Shown here: positions 1 to 9,549 of the stretch, piece after piece
Layout: every line of letters starts with the position of its first letter
Numbering within the stretch: the stretch's first letter is position 1
DNA from: Tubiluchus corallicola
Lineage: Eukaryota; Priapulida; Priapulimorpha; Priapulimorphida; Tubiluchidae
Direction of reading: 5' to 3'
Assembly: GCA_030141605.1 (NCBI GenBank)
Contig: JAQGDQ010000573.1
Coordinates: forward strand, 100,529-137,959
DNA length: 37,431 bases
Position numbers and translations under genes: made by a program
Notes under the pieces: generated by a model
The model's input: only the letters and a program-made list of their open reading frames with translations
Told to the model about the DNA's origin: nothing
Databases searched by the model: none

Positions 1-139
1 TTTGACCCACTTTGTGTACCAGTACTTATATAGGCAGTGACAGAGTGAGTTTTGACCCACTTTGTGTACCAGTACTTATATAGGCAGTGACAGAGTGAGT
101 TTTGACCCACTTTGTGTACCAGTACTTATATAGGCAGTG
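1..139. repeat. 50-bp tandem repeat, about 2.8 copies, cut by window start
   Basis: TTTGACCCACTTTGTGTACC recurs at 1, 51 and 101 with an exact 50-bp period and no visible mismatch; the third copy breaks off after GGCAGTGA. Each unit contains TATATAGG, which reads CCTATATAAG on the minus strand. The array very likely continues to the left of the window. Confidence 0.95.
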
Positions 140-716
140 ATTTTCGTGTCGCGCTAGGCTTTGTGAGAAAAGCTGCTGCTCTATTGTTAAGGTCTGGTAG
201 CGAGATGAGTACCAGTTAATGGTGGATATCAATTTAGGTTTCCCCACGAGCTGCTGGACGTAGCGTATTGATGGAACTCTTGTTGTTGTTGTTGGCATGC
301 TTACGCTGTCAAGCAAGTGAAGCAAACAGGCATTGATGCTGATTGGTGAGAGATGGATTGATTTATGTGCTATGAATTGATAGATTAGTATGAAATAAGT
401 TTGTCGCAAAGGACTCAGTCATTCAAAAGGCAAACATACTGAACGCAGTTCGATTCAATTCATATCATGTTATTTGTAAACCGCACTATTACAAAACGTT
501 TTTGCTGACGTTATAAAATAGTTTTTTAGCATCTATGCGACGCAGGTCTATAACGATCGCACGCATCTAGTAATAATGCTACACTAAAGGCAGCACAATT
601 GCAAGACTCTAAACTTGGGTTGCCACCTGGACGCCATGAATAATAATTTAGCTAATCATTTTGTTTATTTATTTAAACGCACGTTTTCATCTGATGTAGT
701 TGCAGTTTCAGTGAAC
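140..716. other. Spacer, no gene seen
   Basis: AT-rich sequence with a short (TTG)4 run near 281. The longest minus-strand open frame here overlaps the 50-bp repeat and has no recognisable domain, so I do not call it. Confidence 0.6.
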
Positions 717-1457
717 GTGGTTCTGTGTGAAACTAGGCCTAATCTAAACTAAAACCTGTCTCTTTCTCTGTACTACAGGTGGTTCTGTGTGAAACTAGGC
801 CTAATCTAAACTAAAACCTGTCTCTTTCTCTGTACTACAGGTGGTTCTGTGTGAAACTAGGCCTAATCTAAACTAAAACCTGTCTCTTTCTCTGTACTAC
901 AGGTGGTTCTGTGTGAAACTAGGCCTAATCTAAACTAAAACCTGTCTCTTTCTCTGTATTACAGGTGGTTCTGTGTGAAACTAGGCCTAATCTAAACTAA
1001 AACCTGTCTCTTTCTCTGTATTACAGGTGGTTCTGTGTGAAACTAGGCCTAATCTAAACTAAAACCTGTCTCTTTCTCTGTATTACAGGTGGTTCTGTGT
1101 GAAACTAGGCCTAATCTAAACTAAAACCTGTCTCTTTCTCTGTATTACAGGTGGTTCTGTGTGAAACTAGGCCTAATCTAAACTAAAACCTGTCTCTTTC
1201 TCTGTATTACAGGTGGTTCTGTGTGAAACTAGGCCTAATCTAAACTAAAACCTGTCTCTTTCTCTGTATTACAGGTGGTTCTGTGTGAAACTAGGCCTAA
1301 TCTAAACTAAAACCTGTCTCTTTCTCTGTATTACAGGTGGTTCTGTGTGAAACTAGGCCTAATCTAAACTAAAACCTGTCTCTTTCTCTGTATTACAGGT
1401 GGTTCTGTGTGAAACTAGGCCTAATCTAAACTAAAACCTGTCTCTTTCTCTGTATTA
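717..1457 (+). repeat. 62-bp tandem repeat, 12 copies, splice-site-like unit
   Basis: Units start with GTGGTTCTGTGTGAAACTAG at 717, 779, 841 and every 62 bp up to 1399. On the plus strand each unit holds branch-point-like CTAATCTAAACTAAAAC, then the pyrimidine-rich stretch CCTGTCTCTTTCTCTGTA, then YTACAG immediately followed by GTGGTT of the next unit. Units 1-3 end in TACTACAG, units 4-11 in TATTACAG, and unit 12 has lost the AG (TATTAAATG). Copies are otherwise nearly identical, implying recent expansion or homogenisation. Confidence 0.95.
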
Positions 1458-1648
1458 AATGTAAATCCGGGGTGGATACAGGCTTTAAAACAACGGTGGG
1501 CCCAACAGAAAAGCAGTTAGAGGGTCTGGGGAAGCGGTGTAAGCTTTCTGCCCTCTAGAAGGCATTTCCTCTAGAAAGCTCATTGGTTTAGAACAGGTAT
1601 CATCTCACCATTGACTAAAAATTACATGCCAGTATATTCATATACACT

Positions 1649-1684
1649 ATGATGACGATGATGATGATGATGACGATGATGATG
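1649..1684. repeat. (GAT)n microsatellite with GAC interruptions
   Basis: About twelve trinucleotide units read directly from the sequence (ATGATGACGATGATGATGAT and onward). Confidence 0.9.
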
Positions 1685-1744
1685 TATCGTGTAATCAGTA
1701 AAATTACTTTAAAGTTGTAATTGTTTCACTCCTGACCGCTTCCG

Positions 1745-1843
1745 GTTTTGAATACCCGTTTTTCCACCAATGACGTCATTTTGAACACCCGTTTTCCACC
1801 AATGACATCATTTTGAACACCCGTTTTTCCACCAATGACGTTG
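1745..1843. repeat. 33-bp tandem repeat, 3 copies, with CRE-like palindrome
   Basis: TTTTGAAYACCCG followed by TTTCCACCAATGACRT occurs at 1745, 1779 and 1811 (34- and 32-bp spacing because of a T-run length change). Copy 1 carries the perfect palindrome TGACGTCA at 1771-1778; the others are TGACATCA and TGACGTTG. Confidence 0.85.
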
Positions 1844-1885
1844 CTTGTCGGCTTGTCAGTCTCCCGAACGCTACTCTTGTTTTAC

Positions 1886-1948
1886 TTAGACAGGGGGGCG
1901 GGGTATCATTATGCAGTTGAACTTCGTTATACCCCGCCGTCCGTCTAA
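1886..1948. repeat. Imperfect inverted repeat, ~20-bp arms
   Basis: The left arm TTAGAC...CGGGGTAT (1886-1906) pairs with ATACCCCGCC...GTCTAA (1929-1948), with mismatches only in the G-rich centre and a 22-nt loop. It may be the tip of a small palindromic element. Confidence 0.7.
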
Positions 1949-2261
1949 CTGTCCGGTATTACTAAGTTGGGAGTGGGGGTGGGTGCATATTTTTATTATC
2001 AGCACTTTTCTAATTAACTAATATTTCACAAGATTTCTTCTGTGGGCAAGGAAACATACATGATGTACATAATGTTCATTTTCTTTCTTGTGATATATTA
2101 TTTTTACATATATAACGCACCTTTATGATTCAGCAAATGGTTCTAATGCTTGTAATTCAGAGAAAATATTAATTTGGTGTTTTGTAACTGTTACTGCAAG
2201 GGAGGGCCCAGGCCCCTTGGGTCTACCCCCTAAATCCGCCACTGCAGACTGTACCAAAGCA

Positions 2262-2705
2262 GGACCCCCGCTTACTGATACTGTGACTGTTACTGTTACA
2301 AAACGGAAACTTTTCTACCCATATGATTATAGTTCTAGGACCATTTCAGTAGACCACGACGTTTTATACTTTAATGTAATACATAGGAAAACTGCATACA
2401 GTCTATACAGTAGAGTAATGCAAAGCTCAAATCTTCTTATAAAGGCATTGAATAACAGTGACGCATTTTACACTTCAGACATAAGAGACCAGTGGAGGAA
2501 AGTGTTAGGTAGAAATTATGGGTGTGGATTCAGGCTGGACGCATGATATTGTATATATATATATATATAGATTGTACTGTTATTTTTTTATTTATGTATT
2601 AATTTGCATGTGTTGAGAGGAGGTGTTATAATTATTGTATGTCTTGTGTTGTTATGTGTTCTATAAACCTAGTTCGAAATAAAGAGTTAAATCATATCAA
2701 ATCAA
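2262..2705 (+). pseudogene. Probable 5'-truncated non-LTR retrotransposon 3' end
   Basis: An open frame ends at 2546 in YGCGFRLDA. It contains RDQWRKVLGRNYGCGF, resembling the W-x-x-x-[IV]-...-GFG C-terminal signature of some animal non-LTR ORF2 proteins (recalled, not searched). It is followed by a ~150-bp AT-rich 3' part with AATAAA at 2678-2683 and a simple tail of ATCATATCAAATCAAA type. That order (C-terminus, poly-A signal, short repetitive tail) fits a truncated retrotransposon copy. The open frame seems to start inside the adjacent hAT-like terminus at 2217-2244, so the apparent N-terminus is not genuine. No reverse transcriptase domain is present. It could instead be a host 3' exon. 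Confidence 0.4.
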
Positions 2706-3339
2706 AGGGAGGCAGTAGCTGATATAGTTTGGTGGAATCGGGCAATTGTGATATAAAACTGTGTGAGCTGCGTGCTTGTCAGTTATCCTGAGATTTCATG
2801 AACTCAGCGGAAATCCGTAAATAACGTGTTGTGCTTGCAGTGAAAGCATTCACTTAATAACAGCATAAACTCGCTAATTAATGAAGGTAATAATAAACGT
2901 CAAAGCTGATAATTAATGATCCCCATGCATGTTATTTTAGGGGCGCGCCGAACGTGAATTTTCACATTTCGGTAATTGAATTAGCTTGTATTTAATTGCT
3001 GTCCCCAGCCATGCGTGATCAGTATCTAGCTGTGCTGTGCACGTAACTCAATAAACGCTGCATTTTATCAGGCTCGTGCCGAGAGAGCAGGTTGACACAT
3101 TGACGTTTATTAGCAGCAGAAGCTGCGGGAGGGAGATGACTGTCTGATATAAATGTCGCATGCTGTGTGATAGGTATATGACGTGCAATACAGTCACTGG
3201 TATTGGCTTTTGCTTATTACATTTGTGTAGATTACTATAGCCCTATTGGAACTTTGTGAGACGAAACAACAGGTATGATTCGTACTAATTTAATATTGAA
3301 TTTTTCATATGACACTGTATTTCGTTTTTCAGTTTATCG
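2706..3339. other. Unique-looking spacer with clustered TAAT motifs
   Basis: No gene seen. TAATTA at 2875 and 2910, AATTGAATTAG near 2974 and ATGCATG at 2924 cluster within about 130 bp beside GGGGCGCGCC at 2940. A TATAAAT at 3148 and a donor-like CAACAG|GTATGA near 3271 are also present. This is one of the few stretches here without obvious repeat content. Confidence 0.35.
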
Positions 3340-3343
3340 TTAA

Positions 3344-3773
3344 CCCTTTCAGTCCCAAATTATTTTTTTAATAAGAAAAAAATTTTTGGCTTGGTACTTT
3401 TCTTCAGTATGTCCATCTTGTTTACACATAATAATTATTTTTTTTCTACCTGTGCCCGCGTGCTAAATATAGCCTGTATCCCACGGGATACATTGGGATT
3501 CAATGGAAGCATAAAATGTGCTTCATTTTGCAACTGCTGATAATTTTTTAAAGTATTTAAGACATTTAGTATGCATGCTATGCTAATCTGTACAAAGTCG
3601 TCTCTAAAGTACTGTACCTTGCGCAGTTTTTTATGCTATGCAGATTTTCTAGTTTGCCATTTCATCACCATTTTTAGTCTATTGTTATTGGCTTAAGTCA
3701 GTTTTAAAATTTTGCTAATTTTAAAGGCAGAAAATATTCTCGTATCCCACGGGATACAACGGGTATGAGAGGG
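3344..3773. mobile_element. piggyBac-like MITE, 430 bp, TTAA target duplication
   Basis: The element is flanked by TTAA at 3340-3343 and TTAA at 3774-3777. Termini are CCCTTTCAGTCCC on the left and, as complement of the right end, CCCTCTCATACCC (10 of 13 identical). CCCTTT-type ends inside TTAA are the hallmark of piggyBac-superfamily elements (family knowledge). The interior is AT-rich, has no coding capacity and carries the near-palindrome GTATCCCACGGGATAC twice, at 3476-3491 and 3742-3757. Confidence 0.75.
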
Positions 3774-3813
3774 TTAACACAGGTGTGCTGATATTGTCTA
3801 TCTCTGAGACGGG

Positions 3814-4208
3814 TAGGGGTGAGCATTCTCTACCAGGAAGCGAATTCGAATCGAACCGAATTTGTGACTTTCGAATTCGACTCGAATTCGAATTGAGATT
3901 GAACGATTTTCGAACAAGTTTTCGAACCACCAGTAAAAATTAGTCTTACAAAGATCATGCATATCACTAGATTTTGTTCTGCAATAAAACGGCTACTAAT
4001 TTCTTTAAAATTGTGCGCAGAAATCACAGCTAAATTATGCTAATTGCATGATGTTTCAATCGTTTTAGTGATAAAGAACATGTGTGATTGAAGTGCTGAA
4101 TTATTCGAATCTATAGTTTTGGATTCGAATCGAGTTTGAACTAAAAAAAACTCGTTCGAATCGAATTCGAGCGAATTCGAACGTTGGAACTCGAACGTTC
4201 GATGCTTA
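3814..4208. mobile_element. TTCGAA-rich hAT-like MITE, longer copy
   Basis: Starts TAGGGGTGAGCAT and ends CGATGCTTA, with flanks GAGACGGG (3806-3813) and GTGACGGG (4209-4216), a 7-of-8 match to an 8-bp target duplication. The right terminus appears to have lost six bases compared with the copy at 13534. The subterminal regions are dense in GAATTCGAA/TTCGAATC, which form long imperfect inverted repeats. No coding capacity. Confidence 0.75.
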
Positions 4209-5390
4209 GTGACGGGCGTTTTTTTTCAGGTGTACATTCTGAAGTAAATAATCCAGTAGAGACTTTGCTTTCACTATGCGGATACGTGTACGTTTGCCAT
4301 ACAAACATGTGAACTTATCAATTATCAAACAACTGGTGAGTTATTAATATTTGTTAAATGTTGATAATTAATTAGAAGGAAAAGACAAGTCAATTAGCGT
4401 GTTGTGTGTTATTTCATTGTTGTATAACAAAGATATTTGCAGAAAAGTGTCTATAGTGCATGAAGTTAAATTGTACTACCGCTGTTTAGAAATCTTCAGG
4501 TGTATTGGTAGCCGCCATTCACATGAAAATTATGATGTCACTGGTGGACTGTGTATTGGTAGCCGCCATTCACTTGAAAATTATGACGTCACTGGTGGAC
4601 TTTCTGATTTTTTGTAAGCGGTCGCTGCTTAAACTACTTTAAAACTTACTTAATATTCATGCAGTAAAATTGCAAAATTGCAATAATATGCCACTGGCAT
4701 AGCGGAGTCTAGTTTTTTACTGGATTAACTGCTGTGTTTACCAGCCCTAAGGGCAGATTTCTTTTATTTGAGAGTTCTGTCCACTCAATTTCTACAATAG
4801 ACGTAATGGGCATATGATGATGATAATGATTGCAAAATTGGCTATCCAATTTTTTGTAAAAACTTATAGTACTTATGATACTTTCGTACTTGATGGAAAT
4901 TGATAGTGCGCGCACCTTTTCTTTAATCAGTGAACGACGGACATTAATGGAAGAATGAGCGGCAGGGTCGTCATGTACCAAAAAAAATTAGGGGGGGGGG
5001 GGCAAGACTGTATATAATGGCAGAACTTAGCTGTTTAAAAAACGTATAATTTTGAATTCCCACACCAGTATTTTGCGTGCAAGAAAAACGATTTATTCCC
5101 AACTGTCATTTAACTTAAAGCTATAGCTACAGAAATTTATTTAAAATTAAAATTTAATTAAGTGTTTATTAGCTGTTAGGAATCCAAAGATTCGATGAAA
5201 AGACGACTACCAAAACATATGTACCTTTAATTTAATATTTTTAACAATTACTAAACTTTTTATTCCGAGGCAAGATGAAGATGATGAACAAACAACAAAC
5301 GCTATTTTTAAATGATTCAGCAACACAGTCAAAGCCAACAACATAACATGAATACATGAATATGTTACAGGATGACTATAGGGGTATAAT
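4209..5390. other. Spacer, no gene seen
   Basis: Contains the two-copy 50-bp repeat at 4501 and a G12 run at 4991. The minus-strand frame at 4709-4981 shows no domain and is not called. Confidence 0.55.
4501..4600. repeat. 50-bp direct repeat, 2 copies
   Basis: GTATTGGTAGCCGCCATTCA begins at 4502 and 4552. The second copy differs by two substitutions, one of which converts TGATGTCA to the CRE palindrome TGACGTCA. Confidence 0.9.
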
Positions 5391-5972
5391 ATAGGTTTTA
5401 CACGTCAAATGTAGACACAGGAAAGTTCAAATGTGACTTAGGTAAGTCAAATGTAGACATAGGAATTTCGAATGTGTTTTGGTAACTCAAATGTGACTTA
5501 GATAAGTCAAATGTAGATGCATTACTTTGAATAAATCGGTAATTAAGTTATTTAAGTGCAAATTACAAAAAGATAAACCAAAGATAGTCATCACCTCTTT
5601 CAGGACTTTGAAAAATGCGTTGTATATCCTCAAACTAAATTCTTTGATAAACCATAACGTCGGTAGAAAAAAATAAATTGGTTCCCACTTCCCAATGAAC
5701 AGTGAATCACTAATTACGCTTAAGATTTCTTGAAAACCATTGTTAACACATTTGAACTACCTAAGTCTACATTTGAGTTACCAAGACACATTTGAATTGC
5801 CTAAATCTACATTTGAGTTACCAAGACACATTTGAATTGCCTAAATCTACATTTGAGTTACCAAGACACATTTGAATTACCTAAATCTACATTTGAGTTA
5901 CCAAGACACATTTGAATTGCCTAAATCTACATTTGAGTTAACGCAGGTCTGTATTTGACATGTAAAACCTAT
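5391..5972. mobile_element. Foldback-type element, 582 bp, repetitive arms
   Basis: The termini form a 26-bp inverted repeat with 3 mismatches: ATAGGTTTTACACGTCAAAT at the left and its complement ending in TGTAAAACCTAT at the right. Both arms are built of ACATTTGA/TCAAATGT motifs. The right arm (5749-5943) is a 40-bp tandem repeat in about five copies, itself two ~20-bp halves (ACATTTGAATTGCCTAAATC and TACATTTGAGTTACCAAGAC); the left arm (5400-5520) carries the complement less regularly. There is a ~220-bp unique centre and no coding capacity. Superfamily not assigned; no clear target duplication found. Confidence 0.7.
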
Positions 5973-6543
5973 AGAAAAGCAATGACAGGTATTACACCAA
6001 GATAATGCGTTCAAAATGGGAGCGTCCAAAAGTCAATGATCGCGACTTTAAAATGATTTTACTATTTATGTGAGGTGCTTATTACGCTTTTATTACTAAA
6101 TCCTTCTAGCTTTCGCCAACATTGAAATAAGCTCTACATCCCAGAAGGCTTGGCCTTTCCTTTAATAATAGAATAAAAAAATTGTAGTATCGTCTGTTGT
6201 GTCTGATTGCAATATATAACTATAGGTCTTTTAAGCCCGCATACACAAACATCCACAGTAAAAATGTCTGGAGCCACAAAGCATCCATGGATTTTTTCCT
6301 TGCATCCCCCAGTATTACGAAGGATTAATAATTGTAATCCCTAGTCAGCCATGGTGAATTTCAGTCCATAAAGTGCTTAATTTTATTTTCAAAATTTTAT
6401 TTATTAATCCCCCCATTTATCAAAAGTTTCATTAACGATGGCTAGTGCACCGAGTTGTCTAATTTATAGGCATGATTTAGTGATGTATTATATGATAATA
6501 ACTTGCTTGATATACACGGTAAAATTGGCTAATGTCATACACA
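5973..6543. other. Spacer, no gene seen
   Basis: AT-rich sequence without repeats, open frames of interest or recognisable motifs. Confidence 0.6.
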
Positions 6544-6751
6544 CAGGGCCTATTTCAGGGGGGGGGAAGTGGGGATACTTCCCCGGGGCCTCACCCTCCA
6601 AGGGGGCCTCACGCCGAGGTAACATTTTTTTGCTTTATGCGAACATACTGCCTCCTCTCTCCCCCCTCTCTCTGTTGCCGCACCTCCCCCCCCCCGAAGG
6701 GCCTCACACGCCCCACTTCCCCGGGCCTCGCTTAGGCTGAAATAGGCCCTA
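6544..6751. mobile_element. hAT MITE, family A copy 1, 208 bp, perfect 8-bp TSD
   Basis: The terminal inverted repeat is YAGGGCCTATTTCAG (CAGGGCCTATTTCAG left; the right end reads the same with T at position 1). Flanks are CATACACA at 6536-6543 and CATACACA at 6752-6759. An 8-bp duplication with YAGGG ends is diagnostic of hAT (family knowledge). The interior holds a GGGGAAGT/ACTTCCCC hairpin just inside the left end, a C/T-rich centre and no coding capacity. Copies 2 and 3 of this family are at 13885 and 31353. Confidence 0.9.
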
Positions 6752-6929
6752 CATACACAGGCCAATGTCATTGTCCTGTATTGTCATTTAATGAAAAATC
6801 ATAAAAATCATATTTTCTTTTTCATCAAAATTTTGATCAGAAATATATAAATGTTCAAAGAAGCATTTCTTTTGTCGGCATTTTGCAAAATCAAATAGTA
6901 AGTACAGAAAGTATAATAGCTATAGAAAA

Positions 6930-7497
6930 GGTCGTTGGGCAAATGTACCTCGTGAGCGCAGGCTGTGTCTTTGTGGAGAAATGCAGAGAGAAGCAGGTCG
7001 TTGGGCAAATGTACCTCGTGAGCGCAGGCTATGTCTTTGTGGAGAAATTCAGACAGAAGAGCATTTTTTGTGCGAGTGCCATGAAAATGCACTTTATAGA
7101 TCACTGTAATTATAGTAATATTGCAAATTTATTTGACGGAGAATTAATGTCAATTGGAAATTTCATTTACGACTGTATGCATAGATTTGTGAATTAAATA
7201 GTATAGCTTTGTTAGCGGACACATAACCGCATCACTGTGATTATCATATAGGTAAAATATTTGTTCATCACATGTGTACAAATGCTTAGTAACTAGTTTT
7301 TTTCGCTTCATAGAGTTTACAACTAAATTTGTATATCTGTGTATATACCTTGTGCAGCTATGTTGAGTCAAATTGTCAGTATGATCTGGAAATCATTACC
7401 CGAGCTCTGCCCGCTGATAAAACCATCGGGTGTGCGTCGAGTTTGTAATTTTCGTGTTGGAAATTTCATTTTCAGAAATAAAATATCTATCTAGTGT
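6930..7497 (+). pseudogene. Non-LTR retrotransposon 3' end, family B copy 1 (frameshifted)
   Basis: Matches the better-preserved copy at 29055-29610. It encodes the cysteine/histidine motif found C-terminal to reverse transcriptase in many non-LTR elements (CxCG...EEHFLCEC) and the C-terminus ending CMHRFVN, stop at 7195-7197. An 8-nt deletion near 7108 relative to copy 2 shifts the frame between motif and C-terminus, so this copy is dead. A 66-bp (22-codon) internal duplication starts at 6948 and 7014 and is shared with copy 2. The 3' UTR (7198-7497) holds a conserved hairpin (ACCCGA 7398-7403, TCGGGT 7426-7431) and ends AAATAAAATATCTATCTA. Confidence 0.75.
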
Positions 7498-7563
7498 CCA
7501 TAATGGTGCACAGGTAGTTCTGCAAGCATACCAGGGAACCTCTGATTTGCCAGCAAGCATCAC

Positions 7564-8209
7564 TAAAGCACAAGAAAATCCTCCATACACATACAAAGCT
7601 TAAAAATTCGTCTTGAAATGTTATACCACTTCGGCAGTAACGCTGTGCAAAACATGTAAATTTAAACTCCCGCGATAACTATTAGACGCAGCCATTTTGA
7701 CGACAGGTCATTTGAAACAAGTTTAGATAACATTGAGCAAACTTTGAAAAAATAATCAGAGCATTCGTAGCGCACACGTCACTAACTAAGTAAACTTTTA
7801 AATTACTGTATCTTGTCAATAAGATTAAAATACGTTTTTGGTTAGTGAGTGGTGCACCCTGGAGGTGAGTCAGCGACACTTTACCAATTGGTGAAAACAT
7901 TTTAAATAATTAATAATTTTCTTTTCTAGTTACATAAGTCTTTCCAGCAGGTAAGCGAAAATCTAAGTAATATAGATTTGCATGTAATGTTTTTGGAAGA
8001 TAATTTAACATTTCTTTTTCTTCCCTTGATTTACGTTTGGTACATGACGTCATGTAATGGCGACTTCAGTTTTGCGGGAGATTCAAAATAAAAACAAACA
8101 AAAATTGCTTTAAATGCGAGTAAGATATACGCATAAAAATGCTGTAAAGTAATATAATTTTTTTAAGGCGATTTTTCTGAAACCTACTTCAGGTACCCCT
8201 TTTCTTGTC
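7564..8209. mobile_element. Internally deleted (MITE-like) derivative of the 16.6-22.3 kb transposon
   Basis: The left ~65 bp (TAAAGCACAAGAAAATCC onward) matches 16593-16657, and from 7631 to 8209 the sequence closely matches 21722-22306. Everything between, including the transposase, is absent. Ends are inverted and imperfect: TAAAGCACAAGAAAA on the left, CTTTTCTTGTCCTTTA on the right. Both this copy and the long one carry ATGACGTCATG (palindrome TGACGTCA at 8045-8052) in the arm that lies upstream of the transposase gene. Target duplication not resolved. Confidence 0.8.
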
Positions 8210-8802
8210 CTTTAAACATAAGCACGCACAAATGTTTTTTGAAAAAGTTATCATTACCAAAATGAATTAGAATTCCAATGCAAAAACTCAATCCTTAAAT
8301 ATTTTAAAATAGAATTTATAACAAAATGTAAGGAAGCAAGCGCATGAAAAGGCTGGCATGTTGTTTAGTGACGTCATGTTTCTCCATTAAGTCACTGACA
8401 CGTAAAATCTGATTTCAAAGAATCCTATTAGGAGCCATAAACTCCTAACAAAAACATCGTCGGTTTTTATCATTTTGCATCTTGGCACAATAGCGAATAA
8501 AAGAAATGAAAGCCAGTTATGCTGCTGTCGACCAAGAAGCGTTCGCGTTGTCATGGAAACGTTGCGGTTTTATACAGGTGTATTTACGTGCAACAAAAAC
8601 ATTTCTGGCTTCGTGGCTATGTAGGTTAATAACGGACCTGATTGGCAGTTTCCGATGCACAAAATTATCGCTTTCCAGCTTGTTGGGTTTGTGCAGGTAT
8701 CCATATTCCCGTCAGGGTTCAGGTAACAAGGAAAAGAGGCAGCATTCACCCTGAATGTGGTTTCACTACGGAGGAGGGGCAAATGAGAATCAGCAGTCAC
8801 AT
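8210..8802. other. Spacer, no gene seen
   Basis: AT-rich until 8500, then more balanced base composition. The open frame 8506-8754 (82 codons) has no recognisable domain. A TGACGTCA palindrome lies near 8372. Confidence 0.5.
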
Positions 8803-9389
8803 TGTCTTCTCATTGTTTTCTCATTGTCTTCTCATTGTCTTCTCATTGTTTCCTCATTGTTTTCTCATTGTTTTCTCATTGTTTTGTCATTGTTTTCTCA
8901 TTGTCTTCTCATTGTTTTGTCATTGTCTTCTCATTGTTTTGTCATTGTCTTCTCATTGTCTTCTCATTGTTTTGTCATTGTTTTCTCATTGTCTTCTCAT
9001 TGTTTTGTCATTGTCTTCTCATTGTCTTCTCATTGTTTTGTCATTGTCTTCTCATTGTCTTCTCATTGTTTTCTCATTGTCTTCTCATTGTTTTCACATT
9101 GTCTTCTCATTGTCTTCTCATTGTTTCCTCATTGTTTTCTCATTGTTTTCTCATTGTTTTGTCATTGTTTTCTCATTGTCTTCTCATTGTTTTGTCATTG
9201 TCTTCTCATTGTTTTGTCATTGTCTTCTCATTGTCTTCTCATTGTTTTGTCATTGTTTTCTCATTGTCTTCTCATTGTTTTGTCATTGTCTTCTCATTGT
9301 TTTGTCATTGTCTTCTCATTGTCTTCTCATTGTTTTCTCATTGTCTTCTCATTGTCTTCTCATTGTTTTCTCATTGTCTTCTCGTTGTT
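8803..9389 (+). repeat. 11-bp minisatellite, about 53 copies, 275-bp higher-order period
   Basis: The unit is ATTGTYTTCTC with variants ATTGTTTTGTC and ATTGTTTCCTC. The rare TCCTC variant occurs at 8851 and 9126, 275 bp apart (25 units), and the order of variants after each is the same for well over 150 bp, so a block of 25 units was duplicated. Because 11 is not a multiple of three and no frame of the unit makes a stop, all three plus frames are open across the array; the resulting SHCLLIVFS-type peptides are an artefact. Confidence 0.95.
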
Positions 9390-9413
9390 TTTTTAGGATA
9401 TAATTAGTAACTG

Positions 9414-9549
9414 ACTTTGACGTCTAGACTGCACAACCTCAAAATCAGAGGCTCAAGTTTTTTTATGTCTATCTACGAGAAACTTTGACGTCTAGACTGC
9501 ACAACCTCAAAATCAGAGGCTTAAGTTTTTTATGTCTATCCACGAGAAT
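9414..9549. repeat. 68-bp direct repeat, 2 copies
   Basis: ACTTTGACGTCTAGACTGCA starts at 9414 and 9482. Copies differ by a C/T change, one T in a T-run and CTAC/CCAC near the end. Confidence 0.9.

Larger units (their letters stand above)
1466..2244. mobile_element. Possible degraded hAT-type element (ends only)
   Basis: The right end, CCCCCTAAATCCGCCACTG at 2226-2244, is the complement of a CAGTGGCGGATTTAGGGGG-type terminus that is common in animal hAT transposons (recalled, not searched). Near 1467 GGGGTGGATACAGG followed by GTGGGCCCAACAG could be the matching, decayed left end. No transposase and no 8-bp target duplication is visible, and the two ends could come from different elements. 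Confidence 0.3.

Noticed and set aside
8506-8754. 82-codon ORF as a real gene
   Set aside because: No domain, no conserved motif and overlapping antisense frame of similar length.
8755-9407. Three overlapping ORFs of 200-250 codons rich in SHCLLIVFS
   Set aside because: They are the 11-bp repeat read in all three frames; no independent coding signal.
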